A stretch of 64,000 bases of DNA from Gigaspora margarita (GCA_009809945.1 WTPW01000717.1:62001-126000), one strand, 5' to 3'. Positions 1 to 10,986 are shown, counted from the first letter of the stretch. The notes: a model not told the origin generated them from the letters alone. Program-made: numbers and translations.

Positions 1-172
1 ACGAATCGAATGGTACCAAAATCATCCAGATTGGATCACTAGGTCATTATATATTCAAGTTTTTGTAAAATTTTATATATAAACATACGGATTTTTAAAA
101 ATTTTTTATATAGTAGGGGGGGGGTCAAGAGCTACTATGTAGGGGTACATAACGTTATTTATGGATGCCCCC
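1..172. mobile_element. Right part of a TA-type inverted-repeat element, cut by the window edge
   Basis: The terminus at 172 reads, on the minus strand, GGGGGCATCCATAAATAA and is preceded by TA at 173-174. It resembles the G-rich ends of the TA-flanked elements at 2085-3001, 5243-6486 and 14510-14660. An internal G-run (about 115-123) and the GGGGTACATAACG block recall the second G-rich block of those elements. Bases 1-48 resemble one arm of the hairpin element at 4395-4611 (CGAATGGTACCAAAAT), so another hairpin may be nested here. The left end lies outside the window. Inference: a non-autonomous element inserted into the LINE to its right. Confidence 0.5.
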
Positions 173-174
173 TA

Positions 175-2062
175 AGAAGTCAGTATATTGTAAAATATAT
201 TTTTTGCATAGTGGAAGAAAGTTGGAAGAGGAAGTATGATGTTTGAGATATTGATTTCTTTAAATCTGTAAAAGAGAGGAGTTTGTTTTGAGGAGGGAGT
301 TTCTTTAATTTCTTTAATAGTATTAATTTTGTGAAAGGTAATATGTTTGGTAGAAGCTTTAATTAGAGTTTTTTGAAGTTTATTCCAGAATTTGTTAAGC
401 TGGTTTTGGTTAGTGATTTGATCGATTTCTCTATAAAATTTTTGCAAATTAAGTGTGGTTTGATTTGTATAATTTTCTAGATTTTCTTTGGTGCAGTTTT
501 TCCAGAGAAATTTTTTCTTTTTATGTTGTTTTTGTAGTTTTGGTTTGTTAATTATAACAGATAGTTCTAGTATAATAGTATTGTGATCAGATTCAAAGAA
601 ACTATTTGAAAGAATATCTGTATAATCTATATTTGTAATACTCAGATTAGTCCAGATCTGGTCTATTCTGCTCTGAATATTTGAGCGTTGAAAAGTGAAA
701 TTTTTGGAGTTAGAAAAAAAGAAATAGTAAATATCTTTATATTGGTGACTAATGAGATATTTAATAAGTTGAGTTTCTGGAGCTGAGGTTTTTTTTTTAA
801 GGGGATCAGTCAATTCGAGAATTGGGAACACTATTGAAGTCTCCTATAATTATATATCGATATTTAGGATTTTGACATAATTTAATAATTTGTTCTTGTA
901 TTTCTTTTCTGAGTTGTTTTTTCTTATTAGTAGGGATATAAATTTGAAGTAACCTAATAGGAGTATTTTTAAAATATAGGTCAAAGCCTATTATATGGCC
1001 ATTAAAATTATGAGTACATGTGATATATTTGGAGATTTTGTTGTGTATAAAAAGTTCTACACTAGCTTGATGTGGATTAGAGAAAGAGCTCCAGAAACTA
1101 GTATAGTTTTTAATTTTGTTATTTAGAAATTTTCCTTCTTTTTGGGTTAAATGAGTCTCTGAAAAACCAAAAATCTCATATTGGTTTTGGTTTAAGATTT
1201 CTTAAATAAGGAGTTTTTTGTAGATTGTAAGAGGCCATTTGTATTAAGTGAGGCTATTTTTATAGGAATAGAAATATATTCAGGTTCAATTGATAAAGTT
1301 TGGTTTGGTAAATGTGAAAGTGTATTGGAATTGTGTATAGCTGTTTGAGTATTGGTTATCGAAGTTGTATTGGTATTAAAAGGTTGTGAGTTGGGTATTG
1401 AGAAAAAAAGATTATCAGTAAAGATTGGTATTTGAAAATTATTATTAAGTGATTTAGGCTCTATATTATAGAAGGTTGATAGCTCTTCAAAGGGTGGAAA
1501 TATGAAGTGACCTGGTACTAAGTTTTCATATGAAAGATAAATATGTGCTTCTGTGAAAAAAAGGTCAATTTCAGAATGTGGTTTGATAGAGATTTCAATA
1601 TATTGAATTGAGAAAAACATAGGATAATATTCTAGTATATATTCCAAAAAAGAGCTTACAGTTTGTGGAGAAGGTAGAGTTTGTAGTTTGTAATAATAGA
1701 GAAATTTATTGTAACATACTGTTGGGTCATATATTTCAAGAGAGCTTAAATTAGGGTTATTATAGCTATCATTTAAGGAGTTTGTAGGTATTTCAATTTT
1801 TTCATTATCAAAATCTTTTATGAGTAGAGATTCATCATAAGTTTCTGGTATTAGATAGTTGTTGGAGTTGGTATTAGTTGATAGTAAAAGGGTATTAAAA
1901 GAGAGTTGTACTTCAGAAGGAGATGAGGATATGGTGTCTGAAGTATTACAGTTGTCTTCTATAGAAACACTCGCAATTTTAAGCTCAGTTCTCACAGCTG
2001 CAAAGGGTACCATAGCCTGCCCTGTACGTTGGGTCTGGCCATCATAAACTTGGTCCCTCGCG
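175..2062 (-). pseudogene. LINE (non-LTR retrotransposon) 5' part: N-terminal extension plus endonuclease domain, frameshifted
   Basis: This is a degenerate ORF2-like region on the minus strand. From the ATG at 2013 a ~250-residue extension of unknown function leads into the start of an exonuclease-endonuclease-phosphatase domain (IASLNTNGL, near residue 252). A frameshift near 1200 separates this from the next frame, which reads NQYEIFGFSETHL, then RLLQIYIP, then IIIGDFNSVPN. A second frameshift near 815-830 separates that from the frame 831-172, which holds RIDQIWTN and the terminal SDHNTI motif of the nuclease. The Glu-Thr-His, GDFN and SDH signatures identify an APE-type LINE endonuclease that would nick target DNA for target-primed reverse transcription. 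Reverse transcriptase is missing because the frame ends at the TA-type element at 172. The rest of the LINE may lie left of the window. The GTG-started frame at 831 is not a real gene start. Confidence 0.85.
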
Positions 2063-2084
2063 TAATTATTATTTTATTAATTTA

Positions 2085-3001
2085 AGGGTGTGCCATTTAT
2101 TATGTAATTTATACCATGGATACATGGGTCAGGGTGGTGATCACGTCTATATATAATATATATAATATATATATTACATTATATACGGTATATAATATAT
2201 ATATAATATATATATTATTTAATATTAAGTAACTTTTTTTTTACTGGTCCGTTTTAGATGATTTTACTACCAAAATGTTCGTCTCAATGAGACGATTCTA
2301 ACAAGCCCAAAATCATTAAAATCTAATTACAGGGTCGCAAGATCGTTAAGGTTTTGCATTTTTATATATATATATATTAAAATTTATATATATAATAATA
2401 CAAAACCTTAGCGATCTTGTGACCCTGTGATTGAATTTAATGATTTTGGGCTTGTTAGAATCGTCTCATTGAGACGAACATTTTGGTAGTAAAATCATCT
2501 AAAACGGACCAGTAAAAAAAAAGTTACTTAATATTAAATAATATATATATTATATATATATTATATACCGTATATAATGTAATATATATATTATATATAT
2601 TATATATAGACGTGATCACCACCCTGACCCATGTATCCATGGTATAAATCACGTGATAANAGGGTCGCAAGATCGTTAAGGTTTTGCATTTTTATATATA
2701 TATATATTAAAATTTATATATATAATAATACAAAACCTTAGCGATCTTGTGACCCTGTGATTGAATTTAATGATTTTGGGCTTGTTAGAATCGTCTCATT
2801 GAGGCGAACATTTTGGTAGTAAAATCATCTAAAACGGACCTGTAGACCAAGAGTTATTTAATATTATATATATTTATATAATATATTAAAAATATTAGTC
2901 GTTATATTAACCAATCAGAATTGAGATTAGGGTGATCACACCATATATGGATGGGGGTGGCCATTAAGTAAAAAATATTACGTGATAAATGGCACGCCCC
3001 T
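2085..3001. mobile_element. TA-flanked fold-back element, copy A, with internal hairpin and ambiguous base
   Basis: The termini are inverted: AGGGTGTGCCATTTATTATG at the left against AGGGGCGTGCCATTTATCAC (reverse of the right end). TA occurs on both sides (2083-2084 and 3002-3003). Removing the element and one TA restores the satellite block ATTAATTTACAGTAAATT. Inside, 2096-2659 is one long hairpin with a centre near 2375. Then comes a single N at 2660, and 2661-2840 repeats 2331-2510 almost exactly at an offset of 330 bp. There is no ORF. A non-autonomous element with a mariner-like TA target is the best reading. The internal duplication may be an assembly product. Confidence 0.75.
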
Positions 3002-3005
3002 TACA

Positions 3006-3037
<32 letters not shown>

Positions 3038-3217
3038 TGCAACCAATTAATCCAAGTTTTTAGATTCCATGTAATACAAAATAAATAATCAAATTTGCTT
3101 GGCATAATCTTGGATACAAACATATATTCTATTAATTTTAAAAAAATCTCCTGACCAACTAACCAAAGTTTTCAGATTTCAGGTAATGCAAAAAAAAAAT
3201 CAAATTTGCATAACCTA

Positions 3218-4182
3218 AGAGGCGTGCCATTTATCACGTGATTTATACCATGGATACATGGGTCAGGGTGGTGATCACGTCTATATATAATATATATAAT
3301 ATATATATTACATTATATACGGTATGTAATATATATATAATATATATATTATTTAATATTAAGTAACTTCTTTTCTACCAGTCCGTTTTAGATGATTTTA
3401 CTACCAAAATGTTCGTCTCAATGAGACGATTCCAACAAGCCCAAAATCATTAAAATACAATCACAGGGTCACAAGATCGTTAAGGTTTTGCATTTTTATA
3501 CATATGGGGCACAGTCAATTAAAACACGGCTTATGGCTTTTTTTCCATTTTGAGAAAATCATGTTTGAAATTTAGTATAACAACAACAATGATGATCTAT
3601 TATTAGTATAACCTGTTTGATCTACATGAATTAGCCAATCATACAAGCTCTTTTCTATGACTATACAGCAAGGATCAACAAACTAATTTCTAAAATCTAT
3701 TTTTAGATCGCTTCTATTTATATACGTCATTTAGAAAAATAGGCATTGACAAAAATTTTATTATGTAAATCGATGCTTTAAATGCTAAATTATATAGTTG
3801 AATGCATGCTTTATTTGATAGTATTGTTAACTCATTTTTGCAAAAAATGCCATAAGCCGTGTTTTAATTGACCGCCCCCCATATATATATTAAAATTTAT
3901 ATATATAATAATACAAAACCTTAGCGATCTTGTGACCCTGTGATTGGATTTAAATGATTTTGGGCTTGTTAGAATCGTCTCATTAAGACGAACATTTTGG
4001 TAGTAAAATCATCCAAAACGGACCAGTAGATCAAGAGTTATTTAATATTATATATTTATATAATATATTATAAATATTAGTCGTTATATTAACCAATCAG
4101 AATTGAGATTAGGGTGATCACACCATACATGGATGGGGGTGGCTATTAAGTAAAAAATATTATATGATAAATGGCATGCCCC
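3218..4182. mobile_element. TA-flanked fold-back element, copy B, carrying a nested insertion
   Basis: It is a close relative of copy A. The left arm starts AGAGGCGTGCCATTTATCAC and the right end is the inverse of GGGGCATGCCATTTATCAT. TA flanks both sides (3216-3217, 4183-4184), and removing the element restores the satellite block CCTAATCTTAGAT. The AT-rich loop is split by the insertion at 3506-3880. The second half (3881-4182) matches the tail of copy A, including the block ending GGTGATCACACCATA. No coding capacity is seen. Confidence 0.75.
3506..3880. mobile_element. Nested inverted-repeat element of 375 bp inside copy B
   Basis: The termini are inverted repeats of about 30 bp: GTCAATTAAAACACGGCTTA on the left (after GGGGCACA) and, on the opposite strand at the right, the same block after GGGGGGCG. 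Copy A lacks this sequence at the equivalent position, where the loop is a simple TATATA run, so the empty site is known. The target is an AT dinucleotide run, so the exact duplication cannot be read. There is no ORF. Confidence 0.7.
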
Positions 4183-4394
4183 TAATCTTAGATAAGAATA
4201 TTATTCTATTAATTTATAGTAAAAAAAAAATAAGAAAAAAAATCTAACTGACTAACAGAAGTTTCAGATTCTATATAATACAAAACAAAAAATCAACTTT
4301 GTGTGATCTAATCTTAGATATGAACATTATTTTATTAATTTACAGTAAATTAAAAAAATGCAACTGACTAATTCATATTTTCAGATTTTAAGTA

Positions 4395-4611
4395 CCATAT
4401 TTCTCTGAAAATAAGCACCCTCTCAGAGCAATTTTTAAAGCCAAAATTCTTGTGATCCAGTGATCAGATTTGCATATTTTTGGTACCATTCGAATCATTT
4501 TGATAAGCTGATTCGAATGGTACCAAAATTATGCAGATCTGATCACTAGATTATGAGAATTTTGGCTTTAAAAATTGCTCTGAAGGGGTGATTATTTTCA
4601 GAGGAATACGG
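4395..4611. mobile_element. 217-bp TA-flanked hairpin element
   Basis: This is an almost complete palindrome. The ends CCATATTTCTCTGAAAATAA and (reverse strand) CCGTATTCCTCTGAAAATAA are inverted. TA flanks both sides, and excision restores the satellite block AAGTAATACAAAA. The arms meet around 4500-4510 at the block GATTCGAATGGTACCAAAA. The termini and TA duplication are mariner-like. There is no coding capacity. Confidence 0.7.
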
Positions 4612-5337
4612 TAATACAAAATGAATAATAAGGCTTAATCTTGGATGCGATCATTATTCTATTAATTCATAGTATATTAAAAAATAAGTGGCCAGCAACT
4701 GGTCCATGTTTTTAGATGTAATACAAATAAATGATCAACTTTGTTTGGCCTAATTTTAGTTGCGAACATTATCCTATTAATTTACAATAAATTAAAAAAA
4801 AAAGAAAAAAGAAAAAATAATCCAACTAACTAACTGAAGCTTTCAGATCATATAATACAAAACAAAGGCCTAATATTATATGTAAATATTATTCTATTAA
4901 TTTAAAGTAAAAAAAAGATCGACTGACTGAATTTTTCAGATTACATGTAATACAAGATAAAAAATCAATTTTATGTGGCCTAATTATATATAAATTTATA
5001 GATAGATTACAAATTATGATATAATCACAGTTTTAAATTAGAATCGTCATTAGGTTAATCAAGATTTTGATCATGTTTTTGGATGCAGACAATAAAAACA
5101 TAAGATGATCAATTAAAAATATTTAAGCATAAGCTTATCCAATTATCACTATTAATATATCAACATGATGAATTATATGTAAAATTGGTTTTCCTATATA
5201 CTGACCAATCAAAATGCTTAAACAGATGAATTTGTCTTGATAGGGGAGGGCCATTTATCAGCTGATTTTTTAGGGGGGTTGGGGGTAGAGCAATTATCAG
5301 GTCCTATATATAATATAATATATATAATATATATAAT

Positions 5338-5900
5338 AGGGGTCTTAGCTAAGTCAGATCTGATCTGGGTCAGATTATATACAATGATCGCAAGTAGTCA
5401 CTACATAGTAAAGTCAAAATCTTACTATGTAAATTGATAAAATCTGCTTAAGTAAACTTGCTTGGAAGATCAAAATACATATACTCTGAAAATTTCATCC
5501 AAATTGGAGAAATTCATATTATTTAACTTTTAATTTTTACGTTCGTCAAGCATTTTTTTTAAAAAGATTCTAATTTTTTGCATTGAACGTAAAAATTAAA
5601 AGTCAAATAATAAAAATTTCTCCGATTTGGATGAAAATTTCAGAGTATATGAATTCGATCTTCCAAACATGTTTACTTAAGCGGTCTTTATCGATTTACA
5701 TAGTAAAATTTAGACTTTACTATGTAGCGACTATTATCGACCCGGGTTCAACCCGGGTTGGGTTGGGTTGGGTCAGACCAAGGTCGGGTTTGATATAAGG
5801 CAAGTCAGACCCAGGTCGTGTTTGACATGAGGCGGGTCAGACCCAGGTCGGGTTTTGACCCAAGTGGGTTCAGGACCCAACTCGACCCACTAAGACCCCT
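5338..5900. mobile_element. hAT-like non-autonomous element with fold-back core and GC-rich repeats
   Basis: The inverted ends AGGGGTCTTAG and CTAAGACCCCT lie in AT-dinucleotide flanks (TATATAAT against ATATATAA), so an 8-bp duplication is plausible but not provable. The left two thirds is fold-back module copy 1 (5394-5734). The right part (5740-5890) is a GC-rich run of imperfect units around GGGTCAGACCCAGGTCGGGTT, very unlike the AT-rich surroundings. There is no ORF of interest. Confidence 0.55.
5394..5734. repeat. Fold-back module, copy 1
   Basis: This ~340-bp imperfect palindrome has its centre near 5570. The outer arms read CTACATAGTAAAGTC against the inverse GACTTTACTATGTAG. Inner blocks GCTTAAGTAAACTT and ACTTTTAATTTTTACGTTC are also mirrored. 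The same module occurs at 5981-6322, 7262-7588 and 7804-9198. Confidence 0.75.
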
Positions 5901-5980
5901 AATATATAATATATATATATATACAGTATATAATATTATATATACAGCATATAATTTTTAAAATTTTTGGCCAATCACCA

Positions 5981-6322
5981 ATAGTTATTACATAGTAAAG
6001 TCTAAATTTTACTATGTAAATCGATTATTAGCGCTTAAGTAAACTTATTTGGGAGACTAAATTACACCTATCCTGAAATTTTCATCAAAAAAAGAGTACT
6101 TTTTATTATTTGACTTTTAATTTTTATGTTCAACGAATATATTTTGTTAATAAAATTTTAATCTTTTCGTTGAACGTAAAAATTAAAATCCAATTAATAT
6201 AAAGTTCTTCAATTTCATTGTAAATTTCAGAATATACGTATTTTGATCTTCTGAATAAGTTTACTTAAGCGACTTTAATCGATTTACTTAGTAAAATTTG
6301 GACTTTACTATGTAGCAACTTT
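5981..6322. repeat. Fold-back module, copy 2
   Basis: It has the same architecture and the same mirrored blocks as copy 1 (TTACATAGTAAAGTC at the left, GACTTTACTATGTAG at the right, centre near 6150). It lies inside the TA-flanked element 5243-6486 but outside the hAT-like insertion. Confidence 0.75.
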
Positions 6323-6486
6323 CGTCGATCGTGGGTAGCTTATTTTCAGGTCAAAGACGTTTTTGTGTTTTTTGATCAAAAGAGGGTAAAATTTTAACCA
6401 ATCAAATTCTTGGAAAATCATTAGGTGGGGGGTGGAGGGGTCAGCTACTTAGTGAAACCCTAATCAGCTGATAAATAGCCCTCCCC

Positions 6487-6973
6487 TAAATTACATCAAA
6501 TAACATAATGTCACATGTCTGAGTTTTTTCAATCAAATTATAAATAAAAGACAATTAGCATGCCAATTTCTTTTATTATAATTTTGATTTTTTATACTTA
6601 TATTCTGTTTTTTGGTCATACTTGTCAAATTTGGATTAGCATTTCCAAAAACTGGATGAGCTATTATCACTAATGTGTATTAGATATATTCAATATTAAA
6701 TTTCATGACCTGTAATCTATTGTCGTTTTATACTATCTCATTTTCATACATGCAAAATGATTAGTAAAAATGTAACGGACACTTGTGACAAGTGATAATT
6801 TTATAATATAAGGAAGGATATAAGAAAATAAAAGTAATAAATATAATCAATTAAATATAGAAAATATTTAGTGATATGAGGCACAGAGTTGTTCATCTAA
6901 AAAAAAATTTGTTTTCATAATAACAACAGTATCCTAAAATTATAAAATTAACTATTACCATTACAATATTTAC
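6487..6973. other. Unassigned AT-rich spacer
   Basis: No ORF, RNA signature or convincing repeat was seen. It ends at the left target duplication of the large element 6974-9582. Confidence 0.4.
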
Positions 6974-7165
6974 TAGAATTCCTACAAACACAGATCAAAT
7001 CAAACTTTGGACCAGATTTGAGTTTGATTTGATTTCAAATCAAACCCAATCTCAAACTAGTATTAAAAAAAATATTTGAGTTTGATTTAAAGCAAGCTTT
7101 TTAGTTAAATTTAAGTTTGGTTTGGGTTTGAGTTTGAAGTTTGCAGACTAATTTGAGTTTGAATA

Positions 7166-7687
7166 CTATATATTGCTTAAAATAAGCTACCTTCAAAAAT
7201 AAACTCCCCCCAGAAATGAAATCATTCTTGATCTAAAAATAAGCTAACCATGATTGATGAAAGTTGCTACATAGTAAAGTTCAAATTTTACTAAAAAAAT
7301 CAATTAAAGTTGCTTAAGTAAACTTATTTATAAGATCAAAATACATATATCTTGAATTTATAATAAAATTGAAGAACTTTTTATTAATTGAATTTAAATT
7401 TTTATGTTTAACAAAAAATTAAAATTTTATTAACAAAAATATTCGTTGAATATAAAAATTAAAAGTCTAATAATAAAAAGTACTCATATTTTGATGAAAC
7501 ATTTAGAATGGGTGTAGTTTAGTCTCTCAAATAAGTTGACTTAAGCGCCAATAATAGATTTTTATAGTAGAATTTAGACTACTATTGGTGATTGACCAAA
7601 AATCGATTTTATTTAAAAATAAGTAACTCCAGATTTTTTGTGTTCAAAATCATCCAAAAAAGATAGCTTATTTTTAGAAACATATGG
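7166..7687. mobile_element. TA-flanked element with fold-back core (copy 3)
   Basis: The left end CTATATATTGCTTAAAATAA mirrors the right end, whose reverse reads CCATATGTTTCTAAAAATAA, and both then reach an AGCTA block. TA flanks both ends (7164-7165, 7688-7689). The core 7262-7588 is the third copy of the fold-back module, with arms GCTACATAGTAAAG and TAGACTACTATTGG. Confidence 0.6.
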
Positions 7688-7697
7688 TAATATAATA

Positions 7698-9299
7698 CTG
7701 TATATTGCAAAAAATAAGCTACTTTCAAAATAAACTACTCCTTCTATTGGTCAAAAAACTCAAAATCATCTTTTATCGAAAATAAACTACTCACAATTGG
7801 GAAAGTTGCTATATCAGTAATACAATATATCACGTGTAAATTTTTTATATATAAAATTATACAAAAAAATATATAAAATTACTATAAACTTGTTAGGCAA
7901 GATTAGTTTCAATCTACATATTAATTTAAAATTAAATTTTGTGATTATATAGAGCAAAAGAAGGAGAATAAATTACTTATTCTGGCAAGTTATAGTTTTG
8001 CCATTTTTGCACAAAACGAAATGTAACTTCTTCAAAAACAATTATTTTCCAATTTTAAGATTGGATCGTATGTAAAATCATGCTCTGAACAACTTTACTT
8101 AATCGGCAGAAGTAGGTTACCTTGTAAGAAAAATGGGTTACCTATGTACTAAAGTTAAAATTTATCGTATTTCATAATCTAATATTTTTTCTTTGTTAGA
8201 TAACCTACTTTGGGCTCCTAAGCAAAGTTGTTCGGCATGTAATTTTACATTATATTTAAAAATTGAAACGCGCTTTTTCGACTTTTTACCAAGTAAAAAA
8301 TGGGGTTAAAGTTAGAAAAAAATTTTTTTTAAAAAATTTTTTTAAAAATTTTTTTTCTAACTTTAACCCCATTTTTCACTTGGAAAAGGTTGAAAAAGCG
8401 CGTTTCAATTTTTAAATATAATGTAAAATTACATGCTGAACAACTTTGCTTAGGAGCCCAAAGTAGGTTACCTAATAAGAAAAAAAAGTTATATTATGCA
8501 ATACGATAAATTTTAACTTTAGTACATAGGTAACCCATTTTTCTTACAAGGTAACCTACTTCTGCTGATTAAGTAAAATTGTTCAGAGCATGATTTTACA
8601 TATGATCCCATCTTAAAATTGGAAAATAATTGTTTTTGAAGAAGTTACATTTCGTTTTGTGCAAAAATGCCAAAACTATAACTTGGCTGAATAAGTAAGT
8701 TTATTCTCCTTCTTTTGCTCTATATAATCACAAAATTTAATTTTAAATTAATATGTAGGTTGAAACTAATCTTGCCTAACAAGTTTATAGTAATTTTATA
8801 TATTTTTTTGTATAATTTATATATAACAAAAAATAGGTCCAAAAAAGTATAACAAATCGTGTTACTGATATAGTAAAGTCCAAACTTTACTAAGAAATTG
8901 ATTAAAGTCGCTTAAGTAAACTTATTTAGGATATCAAAATATGCATTCTCTAAAATTTACAACAACATCAGAGAACTTTTATTAATTGGTTTTTAATTTT
9001 TACATTCAACGAAAAGATTAAAATTTTATTAATTAAATATATTCGATGAACATTAAAATTTAAAGTCAAATAATAAAAATTGCTCCTATTTTAATAAAAT
9101 TTCAGAATATATATAGTTTAGTCTCCCAAACAAGTCTCCTAAATGCTAATAATTAATTTATATAGTAAAATTTAGACTTTACTATATAACAACTATTGGT
9201 AACTCTGACCAAAAATTGATTATATCTGAAAATAAGCTACCCAGAATTTTTGTGTCCATAATCATTCAAAAAAGGTAACTTATTTTCAGAAACATATAG
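7698..9299. mobile_element. TA-flanked element with fold-back core (copy 4) split by a large palindrome
   Basis: The left end CTGTATATTGCAAAAAATAA and the reversed right end CTATATGTTTCTGAAAATAA are inverted, with TA on both sides (7696-7697, 9300-9301). It is a sister of 7166-7687, only about ten bases away and in the same orientation. Its fold-back module (7804-9198) is interrupted at GCTATATAGTAAAG by the 1,053-bp palindrome, so without that insertion the element is about 545 bp. Confidence 0.6.
7815..8867. mobile_element. 1,053-bp near-complete palindrome, single inverted-repeat element
   Basis: The two arms of about 520 bp mirror each other from end to end, with the centre near 8338 in a run of A and T. 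The termini are CAGTAATACAAT and (reverse) CAGTAACACGAT. ATAT occurs on both sides (7811-7814 and 8868-8871). Removing the element and one ATAT restores GTTGCTATATAGTAAAG, matching the fold-back consensus GCTACATAGTAAAG. The duplication could equally be scored as TA. Blocks such as AAGTAGGTTACCT occur twice per arm. No ORF was found. If transcribed it would fold into one ~500-bp duplex. Confidence 0.8.
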
Positions 9300-9582
9300 T
9301 ATATTTTTATATTTTAAATAAGTTTACTTAAATATAAAGTTAAAATTAAGAAACTTGTTTAAAATTTAAAAATATATTTATATCATTCAAATTCAAACTA
9401 GTTTGCAAATTCAAATCAAACTCAAATCAAACTTTGTATAAAATTTGGGTTTGGTTTGAATTTTATTATTTTTTATTTGAGTTTGGTTTGATTTCAAACT
9501 TTACAAAATTTATACTTTGAGTTTGGTTTGATTTGGGTTTGATCAAACTCAAATCAAACCCAGATTAAGTTTCGGAACCCTA

Positions 9583-10986
9583 ATATTTGCTACCAAAAAG
9601 AAAATTAATTAAGCAAGCTATTTGAAATAAGCTCATATATTACCCTATCAAGTTTGTTTGACTAATTCACTACCTCAGGTGACAAAATCATGGCATGATC
9701 AATTTCTAGCTTCTAAGAGAATTCTATATGTAATTTTGCATTATTATTTTTTGATTGAATTGAAAATTTAGAAAATATTTATTGTCACAGCTAAAGCTAT
9801 CTGTTAGAGATCTTGATTTGAAATATAATTCCTACTAAAATTCACTTATCTATTTTGTTATTCAAGCTAATCTTCAAATCTTAACCTATAGTAACTATTG
9901 TCATAGTTCTCATAATTACAATTTGGGGATTAGACAAATTTTTTTATTATTTGATATTTCATCTCTTTGTATATTTTTTTTCTTTTTAAATAACATGCAA
10001 TGACATGAGATGTAAATTGTATAATTGTTGGTTTGACAAAGCTGTAGGAAATCTTATAGGTAGAAAATAGATATTTATTTTTTTCAAATATTATTGTTCA
10101 TGCAATACTGCTTCACAGCATTGTTAGTATAAGAAGTTATAGGGAAATAGAGTGCAGCAGTTTACAGATAAAGAAACTGTATTTAAAGACTTTAAATTTT
10201 TGTTAATAAAATTTTCTCAGATTTTAATATCTTTAAATAAGTTTAACTGAGTTCAAATAAGAATTATTTTTTAGCTTTTATTTTTGGTTAAAAAATTGGT
10301 GCCATTCAGTACACTAGATACCTAATTCTATTTTTGTCTTTATTAGCTAATTTAAAACCATTTAACTTCTTATTTTACTCTTATTTGTTGATCTTATTTT
10401 TATTTCCCTCATTACATCCCAAATATCATATTTTCCTTTTATTCTTAATATCAGTTTTTTTTAGTAGAATTCTTCTACTCGGAAAGCTAGGAGAAAAAGA
10501 TTTAAAGAAGGCAGTTTGATACTGTATAGTTTCTGGTCTAGAGCCAGTGAGCAGATTGTATTTGTTTTTGTATAGCAAGAAGAAATGATATCAAACTTTT
10601 CAAACAGAGCTTTTTATTACTTTTGTAATACAGGAATCATATTCTATATAACAAAGTACTGGCAAGTCTGCCTAAGTTAAATAAAAAATAAAAAAATAAA
10701 ATAGCTAAACTTTGAATAGCTATTACCATCAATTTAATTTTAAAATTAAATTTAAATTTAAACTACAAGTTATATTTCTTAATGACAAAAGAACAAATCT
10801 TGTGGATTATTTTATATTTGATAACATTTTAAAAGCTAAGTAGTATTGTTTGTAAAGCTATTTTTTATATAAATTTAAAACTGAAGGCACTATATAAGGA
10901 ATGATAATGTTTATAAAGCCGGGGTATAAATAAGGCAAATAATGTAATATTGAGGTGCATAAATATTATAATAGTAATACTAGTTG
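9583..10986. other. Unassigned AT-rich stretch
   Basis: No recognisable gene, RNA or element was found. A 61-codon frame at 10334-10519 (+) is hydrophobic and T-rich, as expected by chance in this composition. I see nothing else. Confidence 0.35.

Larger units (their letters stand above)
2062..4995. repeat. Degenerate ~120-130-bp satellite, interrupted by three inserted elements
   Basis: Outside the inserted elements this stretch repeats a unit with the recognisable blocks CTGACTAACTGAAGTTTTCA, TGTAATACAAAA, GGCCTAATCTTAGAT and ATTCTATTAATTTACAGTAA, ending in an A-rich run. About seven to eight units are visible (for example near 3040, 3140, 4190, 4310, 4620, 4740, 4860 and 4930), each diverged. 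The unit is valuable because it supplies empty-site sequence for the elements at 2085-3001, 3218-4182 and 4395-4611, all of which give a TA duplication. The A-run at about 3014-3037 is part of the unit rather than a retrotransposon tail. Confidence 0.75.
5243..6486. mobile_element. 1.24-kb TA-flanked composite element
   Basis: The ends are 24-bp inverted repeats, GGGGAGGGCCATTTATCAGC continuing TGAT at both termini with one or two mismatches, flanked by TA (5241-5242, 6487-6488). A second G-rich block follows at the left (TTTTTTAGGGGGG) and faces a G-rich block near 6426-6440 at the right. Inside lie a hAT-like insertion (5338-5900) and a second copy of the ~330-bp fold-back module (5981-6322). 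The termini relate it to 2085-3001 and 14510-14660. It has no coding capacity. Confidence 0.7.
6974..9582. mobile_element. 2.6-kb hAT-like composite element
   Basis: The outer termini TAGAATTCCTACAAAC and (reverse of the right end) TAGGGTTCCGAAACTTA are inverted, flanked by ATATTTAC and ATATTTGC (7 of 8 identical). Subterminal regions 6990-7160 and 9400-9575 are full of TTTGAGTTTGATTTGA-type imperfect repeats on both strands, typical of transposase-binding arrays. The core holds two TA-type elements (7166-7687 and 7698-9299). No transposase ORF is present. Confidence 0.65.
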
